A DNA stretch of 64,000 bases from assembly GCF_964656455.1 (NCBI RefSeq), contig NC_135722.1, positions 111,234,234 to 111,298,233 on the forward strand. Reading direction: 5' to 3'. Made by a program: the position numbers and the translations under genes. The notes below the pieces were generated by a model. That model saw nothing but the letters and a program-made list of their open reading frames with translations. It made no database searches and had not been told where the DNA came from. This DNA comes from Halichoerus grypus. Lineage: Eukaryota > Chordata > Mammalia > Carnivora > Phocidae. Shown piece after piece: positions 34,938-46,644 of this stretch (position 1 is its first letter; each line of letters begins with the position of its first letter).

Positions 34938-37114
34938 GCGCTATTGTATTGAAATCCAGTAAAGTTTTGAACTTTCATCTAAACTAGCAAAACAACTATT
35001 CACTTTGGTGAGTTTTTACAAGTGTACTCTTGAACTGAAGAATTCACTTTTTTTATTATGCTGGAATTCTTGAGAGTTATGTGACGCTCTTTTTTGCTTA
35101 TCTATCCATACTCTGTGTAATCTAGAGGACTGAATCAACCCCAGATAGCTGGCACGAAGCTACAGCTGTGGTTTTCCCCGAGTGTGGAAATTCTTATTAC
35201 TGGACGTGTCTCTCTCATGGACCTAGGCGTGATCCATATGGAGCCATTGCCAGGAATACTGGTTCCTGTTTGGAACACGGGGTTTCTAGCCAGGGTGGCA
35301 CGCACCCACCCTGTGATCTTGTTTCCTCGTAGCTGAGCTGTCATGTGCGGGGACGGGGCATAGCAAAGACCGACTGCTTTGTGATCTGCCAGGAGGATCC
35401 CTCCCGCTGAAGAATGTTGCCTGTTGCCGTGAAACGTTTTCTGTCCTCTAACTGAAGCCCAACACAACTTGCTGGGAGTTTCACTGTTTAGCTGAACTCA
35501 CGAACCATGTCTTTAACTTCATCCATTCATTGGCAATTATTGTATCTAGATCTGTGGCTGAGAGCTCTTACCATGAGAAATTGGCTCGGGAATATCCCCT
35601 AAGTGCCTCAAACTTACAACTTACTATCCTTTTGCCAGTCACTCCCTCCTTCACACCTCTTCTTCCCTAATAGTTCTTATGGTTTCACTACCTGTTAACT
35701 GACCAATCCTGATCTCCAGTCATGCTTCACTCCTCCTGAACACCTTCCAGTTCTTAAACAGTCACCAAATCCTGTTGATTCCCCCTCCTAAACAACTCTC
35801 AAGAAGTCTTCATTTTTATTAACTGAAGTATCACGTTAGCTATTTCCCACCTTTAGCTGTACCCTACTCCTTCCCATTCTCGCAGTATTTCTAAAGTATA
35901 AATGTTGAATGCTTGCTTCAGTAATTACTTGTAGGACAAACTCCTTAACAAGCCTCTTCATGAGTTAACTCATGGCTTCCTTTCCAAGCAAACTGTCCGC
36001 TCACAAGTCCCCTTCTCACTGTGCATGCTAGCGGGACTGAGCTGCGTTCAGCGCCCTCAACACAGCACGCCCTTTCCCACGCTACCTGCTCCCCCAGCTG
36101 GAGTGCCCTCTCGGTGTTTGTCTCTGACCAATCTCCTCCTCGTCTACTGACTTCAGGTCAAGTTCATACTCTCGGAGGAGTGTCCACGTATGTCAGGGAT
36201 GTTCCTCCACCCATCGTATTTACTGAACGCCTCCAACATGCACAGCACAGAGCCAGGAACTACAGGGAATACCTGCGTGTGCACCGTTTAGCCACTGATC
36301 CCTAGAATACCCCATTCTGGTTGGGGAGACATAACTACATATAAAAATGAAGCCACAACATATACAATCATGACTTCCAAGTGTATTCTATAGCCTGGAT
36401 ATCTCATTTCATTTTAGGTCCAATTGTTTTTATACATTCTACTTGGATATTTATCCCCTCAGTTCAGATGCCTGCAATAAAATTTAGCAATATCTTGCCA
36501 AACTTATACTGTTTCATTGTTTCTTTTTATTTTTTTAAAGTCAACAAATTCCCTCAATTATCAAGACTCAAAATTTCAGCTTCTTTTGATCTTTTTTGCT
36601 TTTTTTCATTTTCTTTATCCCATCATACACCAAATTCATAATCTAATTTCCATAGTCTATTTCTATGAAATGTCTTTTCCTTCTATCTTTCTTTTCGATT
36701 TCACTACTACTATCCTTTTAACATAAGTCTTTTTAAGTTCACGGCTGGATACCTCCTGATCTTCCTGCCATTAATCATTCCATGCTCCACATTTTATACT
36801 TTTATCTGGTCAACATTCTTAAATCCTCTTTCTTACATCAGTTCTCTGTGCTGTGAAAAGGTGTTTGCATCTTTCCTTCTCTCATCCTTTCCTTCTAACC
36901 ACTCAAAATATTTTTATTCCTTCACAGACCTATCATTTCCTCACTATACAAAATAGTACTATTCCAGTTTAAACAGTAATGATATATCCTTTGGATTATC
37001 CCATTAATCTTCTCTTGTTCCCTTGCCTTCACTTTCTTTCCATCCTTTTCATTCTCCAACATTCACACCAATTATCTTTCTAAAATGACAAAGAGGATTT
37101 TATCAGTCTCTGAT
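34938..37114. other. Intron 4-5; L2-type remnants at about 35900-36300
   Basis: C/T-rich sequence at 35900-36300 follows the style of an old L2 LINE on the plus strand (CAGCTGGAGTGCCCTCTCGG, then TCAGGTCAAGTTCATACTCT). About 35100-35470 is unique, moderately CpG-containing sequence with a 110-codon minus-strand frame of no recognised family. Nothing else is called. Confidence 0.45.
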
Positions 37115-37303
37115 GGGGGAGCCTGGGTGGCTCAGTTGGTTAAGCGTCTGCCTTTGGCTCAGGTCATGATCTCAGGGTCCTGGGATCGAGCCCCACGTCA
37201 GGCTCCCTGCTCAGAGGGGAGTCTGCTTCTCCCTCTTCCTCTGCCCCTCCCCCACACCCCTCTCCTGCTCTCTCTCTCTCAAATAAATAAAGTCTTAAAA
37301 AAA
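37115..37303 (+). mobile_element. Carnivore tRNA-Lys SINE
   Basis: Plus-oriented copy flanked by ATCAGTCTCTGAT and ATCAGTCCCTGAT (37102-37114 and 37304-37316), one mismatch. Confidence 0.95.
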
Positions 37304-39119
37304 ATCAGTCCCTGATTAAAAACCTTCACTGCTTCTCTTTCTCAAAAGATGTTTTTGATCATTAGTCTTCTAGCTTCCACTCTGCTGGGCTCCTCTGCTG
37401 AGGACACGGGGTCTTCTGGCAGTGCTCATCTGTGGCTACACATGTCTCCAGGTCAGGTCTGTGGGGGTCACACTGATTCTGTGGTTGTTAGTTCTTGGGG
37501 GCCCCCATCCCGTGCTGGCTTTCCAGTTCCTTCATTAGCCCCTCTCCCGTCCCCCCTTTTAAATGTGCCACCTGTTTCACGCCAGGACAACAGCTTGTGT
37601 GACTAATTCCCTAGAAGCCATTTGATCTCTATAAACTGCTTTTTTTCCAAGAACCTCTATCCTTCTTTAGTTTCCATAGCACAACCCTCTCCTAGTCCTG
37701 TATCAACCTTTCTGCTCCCATCTGTAGGCTTCTTTCTTCTACTTCCTTAAACGTGGCTGTTTTCAGTGCTCTGTCCTAGGCCTGTCATCACAGCACACAT
37801 CCTCCTTGGCTGCGTCTCATCCACTGTGTGCTGTTCAATGACCTTAAGCCTACATCTTTCTCTAGAGCTCTGAACTGATATAATTTCAATTAGATGTATT
37901 GAAATAGCCTCCTGTTTTGTCCTCTTTCAATCCATTATTCACATTTGTTCACAGTAGATTGGAATGATATATTAAAAAAGAAAAGCTGATCTTACCACCC
38001 ATCTACTTAAGATCCTTCACTGACTCCTCTTGAACTCTCAAGATAAAGTTTATATTCCTTAGTGTACAGACGCCTTTACTCTCCAACCTCCTGTCTAGCC
38101 AAGCTCCTGTTACTGTGCACACTCCCACCCCTGGAACACACCACTCCTTCCGTCACTCTCGGCCCTCTGTCTGGAGTCCCAGGGCCCACCTGTTTCATAA
38201 CCAATTCCTATCTTCTCCAAAGCTTTGTTGAAGAATCTTCTATTCCATGAGGTCTTTCCTGAACTATAATGATGACTGAGAAAATGAATTTAATTGTTCT
38301 TAGCTCTGATCAAGGGAACCACTGGCCACACATAGTCTAAAAATGGAAGTACTTTAGTAAATAACATTATGTACAGGTAAAATATTAACATAATTAATGT
38401 CCGAATTGTAAATGCCTTTATATAAATAAATATCACATATTATTATCATTACTCATTTGGTACTATCTATACTTTTTGAAGCACGATTTTGCTTCTCTCC
38501 TAGATTATACGCTAGGAATCGTATTTTACGGTATTATACTTCTCCACATCCCCTTTACAGTGCCGGATCTAGCACTACGCATGCTGTAGCTCCAATAAAC
38601 ATTTATACTAAGTAAATGGAAAATATAAGATGTCACAGGGTACTCTGGCTGAGCCATTCTACTGCTCCTAGATAATTCACTTACGCTACCCTGGAGAGGA
38701 ACCAGGAGACATTAGCTTTTTCAAGAGATCCAAGAAAGATTTTTTCCATGAGGAAAAACCCATTTCTACCATAAATTACTCCTTTTATCTAAACTTATAT
38801 CACTACAACACAGTTTTTTCCTCTCAGTAAGGATAAATAATGAACATCAATATTTTTAAATGGTTTTAGTGATAGTCTCCATGGAAAATTATTCAACATA
38901 GGCAGCACTGTAATACCAAAGACAAAAAATTAGAATTTTGCCTTATTCTTGAAGCAATTTATATTCTACTCTACCTCAAATTAATCTGTGAGAATAAAAT
39001 AGTAAACGCTACAATAAAGGTGAGGAGTAACTGAAGAAAAGGCCTACAAACTCAGCAAAAAAACCTATTTAATTATTATATATACTAATAATTATACATT
39101 ATAATAATAAATTACTTAC
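37304..39119 (+). other. Intron 4-5; L2 LINE 3' remnant at about 38040-38620
   Basis: 38040-38290 and 38470-38620 carry the L2 3' order: CTTTACTCTCCAACCTCCTG, then GAGGTCTTTCCTGAAC, then CAGTGCCGGATCTAGCAC with AATAAACATTTATACTAAGT. The rest is unremarkable intron leading to the exon 4 donor. Confidence 0.55.
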
Positions 39120-39231
39120 CTCCAATTTATTGTTGGTCTGTGGGAAGGGAGGAGGTTTACTTCTGATTTTAAATTGGATTCCTGAATTTGCTTGAGGGCT
39201 TCTTCCAACGGAGGAACTGGTTTTTTAAAAA
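39120..39231 (-). CDS. CEP126: CEP126 coding exon 4
   Basis: This 112-nt exon follows the acceptor TTTAG and completes a valine codon split with exon 3. It reads VFKKPVPPLEEALKQIQESN, continues through LKSEVNLLPSHRPTINW and ends with two bases of an arginine codon before the consensus donor GTAAGT. The length (2 + 108 + 2 nt) keeps the frame of both neighbours. The segment links the N-terminal coiled coil to the conserved HKHQKHLLSKIN region of exon 5 and is strongly conserved with human as recalled. It is flanked by about 10 kb of intron on the 3' side and 7 kb on the 5' side, both rich in SINE, L2 and MIR remnants. No feature inside suggests a separate catalytic activity; the family has none known. 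Confidence 0.94.
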
Positions 39232-39536
39232 CTAAAGGGATAATAAATAAAAATCAAATAGTACAGAATCACTTCATTTTCAATTATCTTTTTTTTAGAT
39301 AATTGGTCAATAATAAAATACTACTTTAAAACTTTTGTAAAAAGAAAATAGTTTTTAGAATAGTGTAAATATTTTAAATTTAGACATTTAATTACCCACA
39401 GAGAAACTGTTACTTGCCAATTTTAAGAATATTTATCTGGAAAGAAACTTTGAGAAATATCTGGGTTCTTCATTCTGGCATGCACCCCACAATATTTGAT
39501 CTCAGGATTCCATAAATTTCTGACAAAATTTACTGA

Positions 39537-39750
39537 TTTTTTTTTTAATTTATTTATTTGAGAGAGAGAGAGAAAGAGAGCAAGAGTGCACTAGCAGGGG
39601 CAGGGGCAGAAGGAGAGGGAGAGAATCTCAAGCAGACTGTCCACTGAGCATGGAGCCCCAACGTGGGGCTCAGTCCCTCAGCCCTGAGACCATGACCTGA
39701 GCTGAAATCAAGAGTCGGCTACTCAACTGACTGAGCCACCCAGGTGCCCC
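39537..39750 (-). mobile_element. Carnivore SINE, older copy
   Basis: Minus-oriented diverged copy about 300 bp upstream of exon 4 in transcript orientation, ending CTGAGCCACCCAGGTGCCCC. No clean target duplication seen. Confidence 0.88.
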
Positions 39751-39784
39751 AAAGTTTGTTAATATTCTTATGAAGAAAATGGGA

Positions 39785-39965
39785 AGGTATAAAAAACACC
39801 AACTACTGTTTACTGAGCACTTACTGTTACAGACATTATTTTTAAGCACACTGTAACTATTAGCTAATTTAATCCTCACTATGGCCTACGAGGCAGCTGC
39901 TACTTGAATCTCCATTTTGCAATGGAGGAAACTGGGGCCCAGTTTAGGGTCATAGATTCTGTGGA
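39785..39965 (+). mobile_element. MIR SINE remnant
   Basis: MIR core order on the plus strand: TACTGAGCACTTACTGTTAC, then ATTTAATCCTCACTATGGCC, then CATTTTGCAATGGAGGAAAC. Confidence 0.75.
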
Positions 39966-41059
39966 CATTTGTCTACATAGCACGCAGCACATCCTTTAAC
40001 CAGCCCCGCTTCCCATGTGTGCCCGTTTCCCCGAAGCCTTCCCCCGTGCACTCTGTACTCAACATGCTCTACTTCTCCTACTTCTCCGTATTCTTCTCAC
40101 CTTCCTGCGCCAGGTGAAACACAGCTGTCTTCTAGGGATACTGCTTCTCTTGCAGCCTGCTAAAATGGAGGCACTATTTCCCTCCCATCACATACCACAG
40201 ACAACTCAAGGCGTGGAGGTAGGGTAGCCGCCTTTCAAGTGCTCCATTGACACCTCCAAACTGTATCTCCTCCTCCTTTAAAAAGCCCCTTTGTTATCAG
40301 ACTTTTCCACCATTGTGATGTTTTACTTTAAAATGCGAAGCAAAGCCAGTATATTATTATATATGGATTAGTTCACATTGAACCCTAGAGAGTCCATTTC
40401 CCTAATCAAGGGATGATGGCATTAATATACCATCAGTTATGACAGGGCTGACAAGATATTCTAGTCGTAAAGGACCAATCCTTTTGAGGCAGATACTATC
40501 AAGTGTTATATATTGACTGGTTTTCTAATTAGTATACTCACCGTCTAACATGGGTTTTCATTAGTGAAAATAACAGCCTGTTGAATAGCTTGATGAATGT
40601 TAAAAATGGGCTTTCTTTGTTGAAATTAAAGGAATTCAAGACAAGTGCATTTTCCTAAACATATGTCAATCACTCCCTACTTTTACATGAACAGAGAGTA
40701 AGAATCCGAGGAGGTCTATGTCCTTTACCCTGTGGATGACCTCTGAGTCTTGACATCTGATCAGTCTTGTGTTCAACCATTAATACAGGAACATTTCCAA
40801 ATGTCCAAAGCCAGAGGGCACACAGTTTTGCCTCTGGAATGTGGCTGTGAGTGCCTCGGTAAACCTTTCATGTAAGGTGTAGTTAGAGCACGTACAAGGA
40901 CAGAATGCTGGGACTTTACTCAGCTTACTGAACAAGCTGTGTGAATGGTCTGTGTCTAGTTATGCAAGGTTATGGTCTGAGACTTGCTTTTATTAACCAC
41001 CACCTGTTATCTATCAAAGAGGGCCTAGACACTAACTTTAACACTAACTCAGCTCAACA
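39966..41059. other. Intron 3-4; possible L2 piece at 39990-40310
   Basis: C/T-rich sequence at 39990-40310 resembles an L2 remnant. The rest is unique intron with nothing recognised. Confidence 0.35.
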
Positions 41060-41226
41060 AAAATGTTAAATTGAAGAGACAGATGTACCCATATGTTCAT
41101 CCCAGCATTATTTACAACAGCCAAGAAATGGAAGCAACCTATGTCCACTGACAGATGAATGGATAAAGAAGACGTGGTATATATACATGATGGGATATTA
41201 CTCAGCCATAAAAAAGAATGAAATCC

Positions 41227-41425
41227 ATGGGGCGCCTGGGTGGCTCAGTCGGTTAAGCATCTGCCTTCCACTCAGCTCATGATCCCAGGGTCCTGGGAAT
41301 GAGTCCCACATCAGGCTCCTTGCTCCGCGGGAAGCCTGCTTCTCCCTCTCCCTCTGCTGTTCCCCCTGCTTGTGCTAGTGCTCACTCTCTCTGTCAAATA
41401 AATAAATAAATCTTCAAAAAAAAAA
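41227..41425 (+). mobile_element. Carnivore SINE nested in LINE-1
   Basis: Plus-oriented copy with duplication AAAAAGAATGAAATC at 41211-41225 and AAAAAGAACGAAATC at 41426-41440 (one mismatch). Confidence 0.94.
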
Positions 41426-41677
41426 AAAAAGAACGAAATCTTGCCATTTGAGACAAGGTGACGGACTTACAGAGCATTATGCTAAGTGAAATAAATCAGA
41501 GGACAAATACCATATGATGTCACTTATATGTGGACTCTAAAAAACAAAACAAATGAACACACAAAACAAAACAAGACTCAGACAGAGAGGAAACAAACTG
41601 TTACCAGAAGGGGCAAAGATTGAGGGTCCCGTGAAGTGTGAAGCAGGTGGGGGGATTAAGAGGTACAGACTTCCAGG

Positions 41678-41860
41678 GGCGCCTGGGTGGCTCAGTTGGT
41701 TAAGCGACTGCCTTCGGCTCAGGTCATGATCCTGGAGTCCCAGGATCGAGTGCCGCATCGGGCTCCCTGCTCAGTGGGGAGTCTGCTACTTCCTCTGACC
41801 CTACCCCCTCTTGTGCACTCTCTCTCTCAAATAAATAAAATCTTAAAAAAAAAAAAGAAA
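41678..41860 (+). mobile_element. Carnivore SINE, young, nested in LINE-1
   Basis: Plus-oriented copy with a perfect 20-bp target duplication AAGAGGTACAGACTTCCAGG at 41658-41677 and 41861-41880, the longest in the window. Confidence 0.97.
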
Positions 41861-42085
41861 AAGAGGTACAGACTTCCAGGCATAAAATAAGTACATCATG
41901 GGGATGGGATGTACGGCACAGGGAGAAGAGTCAGTAACGCTGTCCTCACGTTGTGTGGAGACAGATGGAACTACACTTACTGTGGGGATCATTTTGTAAC
42001 ATACAAAAATGCCGAATCACAAAGATGTACACCTGAACTAACAGGATATCATATGTCAGTTACACCTCAATGAAAAGAAAAATGC

Positions 42086-42423
42086 CTGAGATCGGTTTAC
42101 CACCGCTCATTACTGCTTTGTGCTGCTGGTGTCCAAGGACCTCCCAGTGCCTCCCTCTCATTCTCCGCTGACCATGGAAGCCTGTGCTCTTGCAGAACGA
42201 CCTGTTACTCCGGGACCTCGGAGCCTTCCAGTTCTACCCCAGCAGTCTTCTGACCTCACTGAGACCCCCAACCTGCTGCCCTTCTTTGTAGGAAGGGGGA
42301 GAGCCAACTATTATGCTTATCTGGTGAGCCTTCAGTTAACCTTCAGGATTTGGGAATAAACTAAACTAATAGACAATTAAATAGATAGCTGCTTTTCATA
42401 GCTTTGTTCTTACTCTTCATTCA
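42086..42423. other. Intron 3-4, nothing recognised
   Basis: Unique sequence between the LINE-1 end and the next SINE. Confidence 0.35.
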
Positions 42424-42440
42424 CAGCATTGAATTTTCTT

Positions 42441-42626
42441 TTCTTTTTTAAGATTTTATTTATTTGTCAGAGAGAGAGAGAGCATGAGGAGGGGGAGCGG
42501 CAGAGGGAGAGGGAGAAGCAGACACCCCGCTGAGCCAGGAGCCCGATGCGGGGCTCGATCCCAGGACCCCAGGATCATGACCTGAGCCGAAGGCAGATGC
42601 CCAACCGACTGAGCCACCCAGGTGTC
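42441..42626 (-). mobile_element. Carnivore tRNA-Lys SINE
   Basis: Minus-oriented copy with perfect 17-bp duplication CAGCATTGAATTTTCTT at 42424-42440 and 42627-42643. Confidence 0.96.
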
Positions 42627-42643
42627 CAGCATTGAATTTTCTT

Positions 42644-43550
42644 AAAATATTAATTTGATATTTTGTATAGATATTATATTCATATTCAGAAGTTAAAAAA
42701 TATACATGATACACATTTGGAAGTCTTGTTCTCCGGGGTCATTTGTATATTCTTTCACTGTTTCTGTATGCAAATATAAGTATACATTCTAATTTCCCCC
42801 TTTTCTTACCAGAAGGCAGAATATTATATATTGTGATCTGGACCTTCTTTTTATGTTTAACAATATATCCTAAAAATCAGGGATAGACACAAATTTTATG
42901 AGAACAAAGGGCTTATACAACTTGGGAGACTTTGTTAAGAAAAAATAATGCAAAATTACTAATATAAAATTAGGTGTAGGGGCCATGACAATGAGGGCTC
43001 ATGAAACTCAAGCCTCAGTAGCTTCACAGTAAATCTACTTCTGCTGGAGAACTTCCCACATCAGTCCACAAAGAGTTTCTCCATTATTTTTCTAATAGTT
43101 GTATAATATTCCATTGCATGAATGTGTCATTTGTTTTTGCTAAAACTCCTCTTTGTATCCAGACCTTTTGGTAGTCAGCACCCTCTTTGGAGCAAATAAT
43201 TCCCATGAGTGGTAACTACTTTTCTCAGGCATTTAACGTAACTGACCACATCCTCTTTCTTAAAACTACCTTCTCTTTTGCCTTCTTATATATTATTTGC
43301 TTTTGTTTCCCACTGTGCATTCTTAGGAACTACTTCTCAAAATCCTCTTCAAAATCCTCTTTTAGTTTTTTCTTGCTCTACCTACAGTAAATACTAGTGT
43401 GCATTAAGATTCCATTTTAGGCCCTACCTTCAATCTGTGGTCTATACCCTGGTTTAGCTTATCTTTCCCATGGCTTCATTTATCAACTATATACCATTCA
43501 TTAGTGACTCTTAAATATACATCTCTATTCCATACCTTTTTCTTAAATTT
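42644..43550. other. Intron 3-4, nothing firmly recognised
   Basis: AT-rich sequence. TTGTATAATATTCCATTGCA near 43105 resembles a reverse-oriented old L1 3' piece. Confidence 0.35.
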
Positions 43551-43570
43551 CAGACCCATATTTCTTTTCT

Positions 43571-43761
43571 TTTTTTTTTTTTTTTATTCATTTGAGACAC
43601 AGAGATAGAGAGAGAGCATGAGCAGGGGGAGAGGCAGAGACAGAGGGAGAAGCAGGCTCCCTGCCCAGCCAGGAGCCCGATGTGGGGCTCGATCCCAGCA
43701 CCCTGGGATCATGACCCGAGCCGAAGGCAGATGCTTAACCATCTGAGCCACCCAGGTGCCC
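43571..43761 (-). mobile_element. Carnivore SINE inserted into the tail of another SINE
   Basis: Minus-oriented copy flanked by CCCATATTTCTTTTCT (43555-43570 and 43762-43777). It sits inside the tail and target duplication of the SINE at 43859-44048. Confidence 0.93.
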
Positions 43762-43858
43762 CCCATATTTCTTTTCTTTTCTCTTCTTTCTTACCCATAT
43801 TTCTTTTCTTTTCTCTTCTTTCTTTCCTTTCCTTTTCTTTTCTTTCTTCCTTTCTTTT
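43762..43858. repeat. Pyrimidine-rich SINE tail with a tandem duplication
   Basis: A unit of about 31 bp beginning CCCATATTTCTTTTCTTTTC is repeated at 43762 and 43794, followed by a (CTTT)n run. Derived from the SINE poly-T tail plus target sequence. Confidence 0.8.
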
Positions 43859-44048
43859 TAAAGATTTCACTTATTTATTTGACAGAGAAAGAGACAGCAC
43901 AAGTAGGCAGAGCGGCAGGCAGAGGGAGAGGGAGAAGCAGGCTCCCCACTGATCAGGGAGCCCAACGCAGGGCCCAGTCCCAGGACCCTGGGATCATGAC
44001 CTGAGCTGAAGGCAGATGCCCAACTGACTGAGCCACCCAGGCGCCCCA
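43859..44048 (-). mobile_element. Carnivore tRNA-Lys SINE (host of the nested copy)
   Basis: Minus-oriented copy ending GAGCCACCCAGGCGCCCC. Its own target duplication CAGACCCATATTTCT is at 44049-44063 and, displaced by the second SINE, at 43551-43565. Confidence 0.93.
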
Positions 44049-44205
44049 CAGACCCATATTTCTAGTTGCTGCTTTGATTTCCCCATTTGGATGAGCCATA
44101 GGAGGCTCAAAATCAGTGCATTTAAAACTTAATGCTTGTTCACACCTCTAATCTGATTCTCCTTCTTTATCCATAACCTTGATGAATATTATCATCATCT
44201 ATCAA

Positions 44206-44262
44206 AATAATTAATTAATTAATTAATTAATTAATTAATTAATTTATTTATTTATTTATTTT
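44206..44262. repeat. (AATT)n/(ATTT)n microsatellite
   Basis: About ten AATT units followed by ATTT units. Confidence 0.9.
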
Positions 44263-44579
44263 TTGGTTTTTTTAATTAATTCATTTAAAAAGTAGAAAAA
44301 TGTGTGAGGCTCTCCGCTAAGTCCTAGGGGCACTGCTCTCCACCTAGACTTTCTTTCCCCACTCTCCATCAATTAGTAGCTGAAATCTATTGCTTACAGC
44401 TCCTGAATATTACCACTTTTCTCCATAGGAGTACAGCTTAACCCCTCTTGCCACAAATATTGAAATAATCTCATACTAGTCTATCTACTTTAGTATGTCT
44501 TTACTTCAATCCACTTCCATGTTGTAACTGTAATTGTCATTCTAACAAACAAATCTAATTGTAGTAGAGACCCTCAAGT

Positions 44580-45030
44580 TTCCCACCTAGTATTCATTTT
44601 CCCTTTCTTCCTTGGCAACAGACCCCATATCAATAGTTAGGGGTAGCAACACAGCCTTATTAAAGATTTTTCTTTTTTCAGTCTCCTTTGCACATGGAGC
44701 TGCCAATTACACATAAGTAGACAGATGGATACTTCTAGGAAAATAATTTAAAAGGAGCTCAGAGGTACAACCTTTTGTCCTTTACAATTTTTCCTTCTTT
44801 CTGCCTACAGCTTTGGCATGATGGCTGGAGCTCCAGCAGCTACAATGTGACCATGAGGATGAAGCTATAAATCACAAACTAAGGATAGTTGAGCTGAGAC
44901 ACAGAAGGCATTTGAGTTCCCAGTGACACTGCATAGTCATCAAACCAGCTGTGACTGCCTACCTCAGGACTTCGTATTATACGAGAGAAAAATAAACCCA
45001 TGTCGTATTTAAGCTATTGTTATTTTTAGG
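44580..45030 (+). mobile_element. Probable MaLR-type LTR remnant
   Basis: TGATGGCTGGAGCTCCAGCA, then GAGAAAAATAAACCCATGTC and TTTAAGCTATTGTTATTTTT resemble the 3' half of an old LTR with its polyadenylation signal. Non-coding; family uncertain. Confidence 0.5.
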
Positions 45031-45389
45031 GGTGTTACTAGCTGACTCATATTTTCTTAATGTTATTATCTTGCCTTTTAATTATATTAGGATCTCTTAC
45101 TGACACAATAATAGCTTGCTTTTCAATTAAAAAACTTTAAGTGGATTGCATTTTGGATACAGACAAAATTCCTAGCATGATATGCCAAGCTCTTTGAGCA
45201 TTGGTTCTAGCTTATTTTCTAGTCTCACATTCCTTCATCTTCACCTTCCCCCCATCCTATGCTTCAGGATGCTCTTTAATACATAACTTATTTGTAAAAG
45301 TTTTTCCTTGTTGGGGATTTAAATTTTTTTTTCTCTTTGCTTGGCAAAATACTCATTCTTCATGATTCAAATTAAGTCATTTTTTTCCA

Positions 45390-45632
45390 GGGATGATGTC
45401 CTTGATGTCCCTGTATAGGTTTAGTGTTCTTCCTTCTGTGCTCACACAGTACTTTACACATTCTGTTACCACAGAGATTCTCAGTATATTTATTGACATT
45501 GTTTACATTACTCTCATCTCCAAAATAAGCTGTGAGATCTTTAATGGTAGAGTATGATTACATTTCTCTATATCTCAGCCCAGGGCTAAGTACAGTATAG
45601 TACAACGTATGTTTGCTGAACATAAAGGTTCT
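45390..45632 (+). mobile_element. L2 LINE 3' end remnant
   Basis: ACACAGTACTTTACACATTC, then AATAAGCTGTGAGATCTTTA, then TATCTCAGCCCAGGGCTAAG and GTTTGCTGAACATAAAGG follow the L2 terminal consensus order. Confidence 0.7.
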
Positions 45633-45641
45633 GCCTGTCCT

Positions 45642-45702
45642 TTTCTTCCTTCCTTCCTTCCTTCCTTCTTCTCTTCCCTTCCCTTTTCTTTCCTTTCCTT
45701 CC
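45642..45702. repeat. (CCTT)n pyrimidine microsatellite
   Basis: CCTT/CTTT repeats adjoining the SINE at 45703-45898, likely grown from its tail. Confidence 0.8.
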
Positions 45703-45898
45703 TTTTTTAGAGAGAGCACATGTATGTGAGTGGGGATGTAGGTAAGGGGCAGAGGGAGAGGGAGAGAGAGAGTCTTAAGTAGGCTCCATGCCCAGTGCTC
45801 AGAGCTTGACATAGGGCTCAATCTCATGACCCTTAGATCATGACCTGAACTGAAATCAAGAGTCGGACGCTTAACCAACTGAGCCACTCAGGTGCCCC
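45703..45898 (-). mobile_element. Carnivore SINE, older copy
   Basis: Minus-oriented copy ending AACTGAGCCACTCAGGTGCC, in the intron 3' of exon 3. Confidence 0.9.
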
Positions 45899-46452
45899 TG
45901 TCTTTTTCTTTCTGAAGCTTTGACATTTTATAGTTAATTCTGTGTTGCTATTTAAGGTATAAAAAAATGTAGATATGGTACCAAAGAATCAACCATAATT
46001 GTATTTAAATTCTTAATTGATTCTAGGCCTCAGATTGTTAGATTATATCACTTTGTGCACTTTCTTTTTATTTTGTCACTCTCTTAAATAAGAATTTGAA
46101 CCAAAATGTGAATAAAATGCCAGAATGAATGTGATGCTAATTTACTGAACGTAAATGTTAAATTTTCTTTTTACTACATAGTTTTAAAAAGACAAAACAT
46201 TGTAAGCCAGTATGAAGTAGAATCAAACTTGTGAATTTTCAAAATTTACTAATAGAGCCAAAAAAATAGTCTCCAAATTAAACCTAAATCAAATTATAAT
46301 TTTTTATTTGGTTAAAGTCTTATTGCTCAAAAGGTATACTTTTTAGTTTGAATTTACACTTTCTTTCTTAATTTATCATTTTATTGTCTACGCAAGTTGA
46401 ATATGATATAATTTTCACTTTTGTCCTCATATTGTCCTAGAAGTTCAGATAC
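45899..46452. other. Intron 3-4 next to exon 3, nothing recognised
   Basis: AT-rich intron containing only the exon 3 donor at 46452-46451. Confidence 0.4.
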
Positions 46453-46598
46453 CTGCTCTCCTCCTTTGTGAAAGAGGAATATGAGCACGCTGGAATTTTT
46501 CAGTGACTTCTACAAACTTCTCTTTTCTTTGTTGAAGTATTTGTTCTCTGATTTGTTGTTCTCTTTCTTCTTGTTCTTTTCGTTTTTCTTCAAAAGCT
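46453..46598 (-). CDS. CEP126: CEP126 coding exon 3 (coiled-coil segment)
   Basis: This 146-nt exon supplies the N-terminal charged coiled coil of the centrosomal protein CEP126. It starts with the last base of a split codon after the acceptor ATATAG, reads AFEEKRKEQEEREQQIREQI and continues through LQQRKEKF to PLSQRRRA, then leaves one base before the donor GTATCT. The Glu/Arg/Gln-rich heptad-like composition is typical of a coiled coil. In the family this N-terminal part sits upstream of the satellite- and centrosome-associated body of the protein. The match to human CEP126 is nearly residue for residue as I recall it. A 5'-truncated LINE-1 tail lies only about 50 bp upstream of the acceptor in transcript orientation (see 46645-46713). 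Identification is firm; both boundaries rest on canonical sites that fit the neighbouring exons. Confidence 0.95.
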
Positions 46599-46644
46599 CT
46601 ATATGTGAAACACAAAGTAGATAACTGAATGAGGGAATAAGTCT

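Larger units (their letters stand above)
41060..42085 (+). mobile_element. LINE-1 3' end carrying two nested SINEs
   Basis: A 5'-truncated L1: ATGTTCATCCCAGCATTATT, then AGTGAAATAAATCAGAGGAC, then TTATATGTGGACTCTAAAAA, finishing with TCAGTTACACCTCAATGAAA. It is interrupted by SINEs at 41227-41425 and 41678-41860. Non-coding 3' region. Confidence 0.9.

Noticed and set aside
35135..35467. 110-codon minus-strand frame with moderate CpG content
   Set aside because: No family recognised, no splice sites fitting the CEP126 phases, and normal length for chance in this composition.
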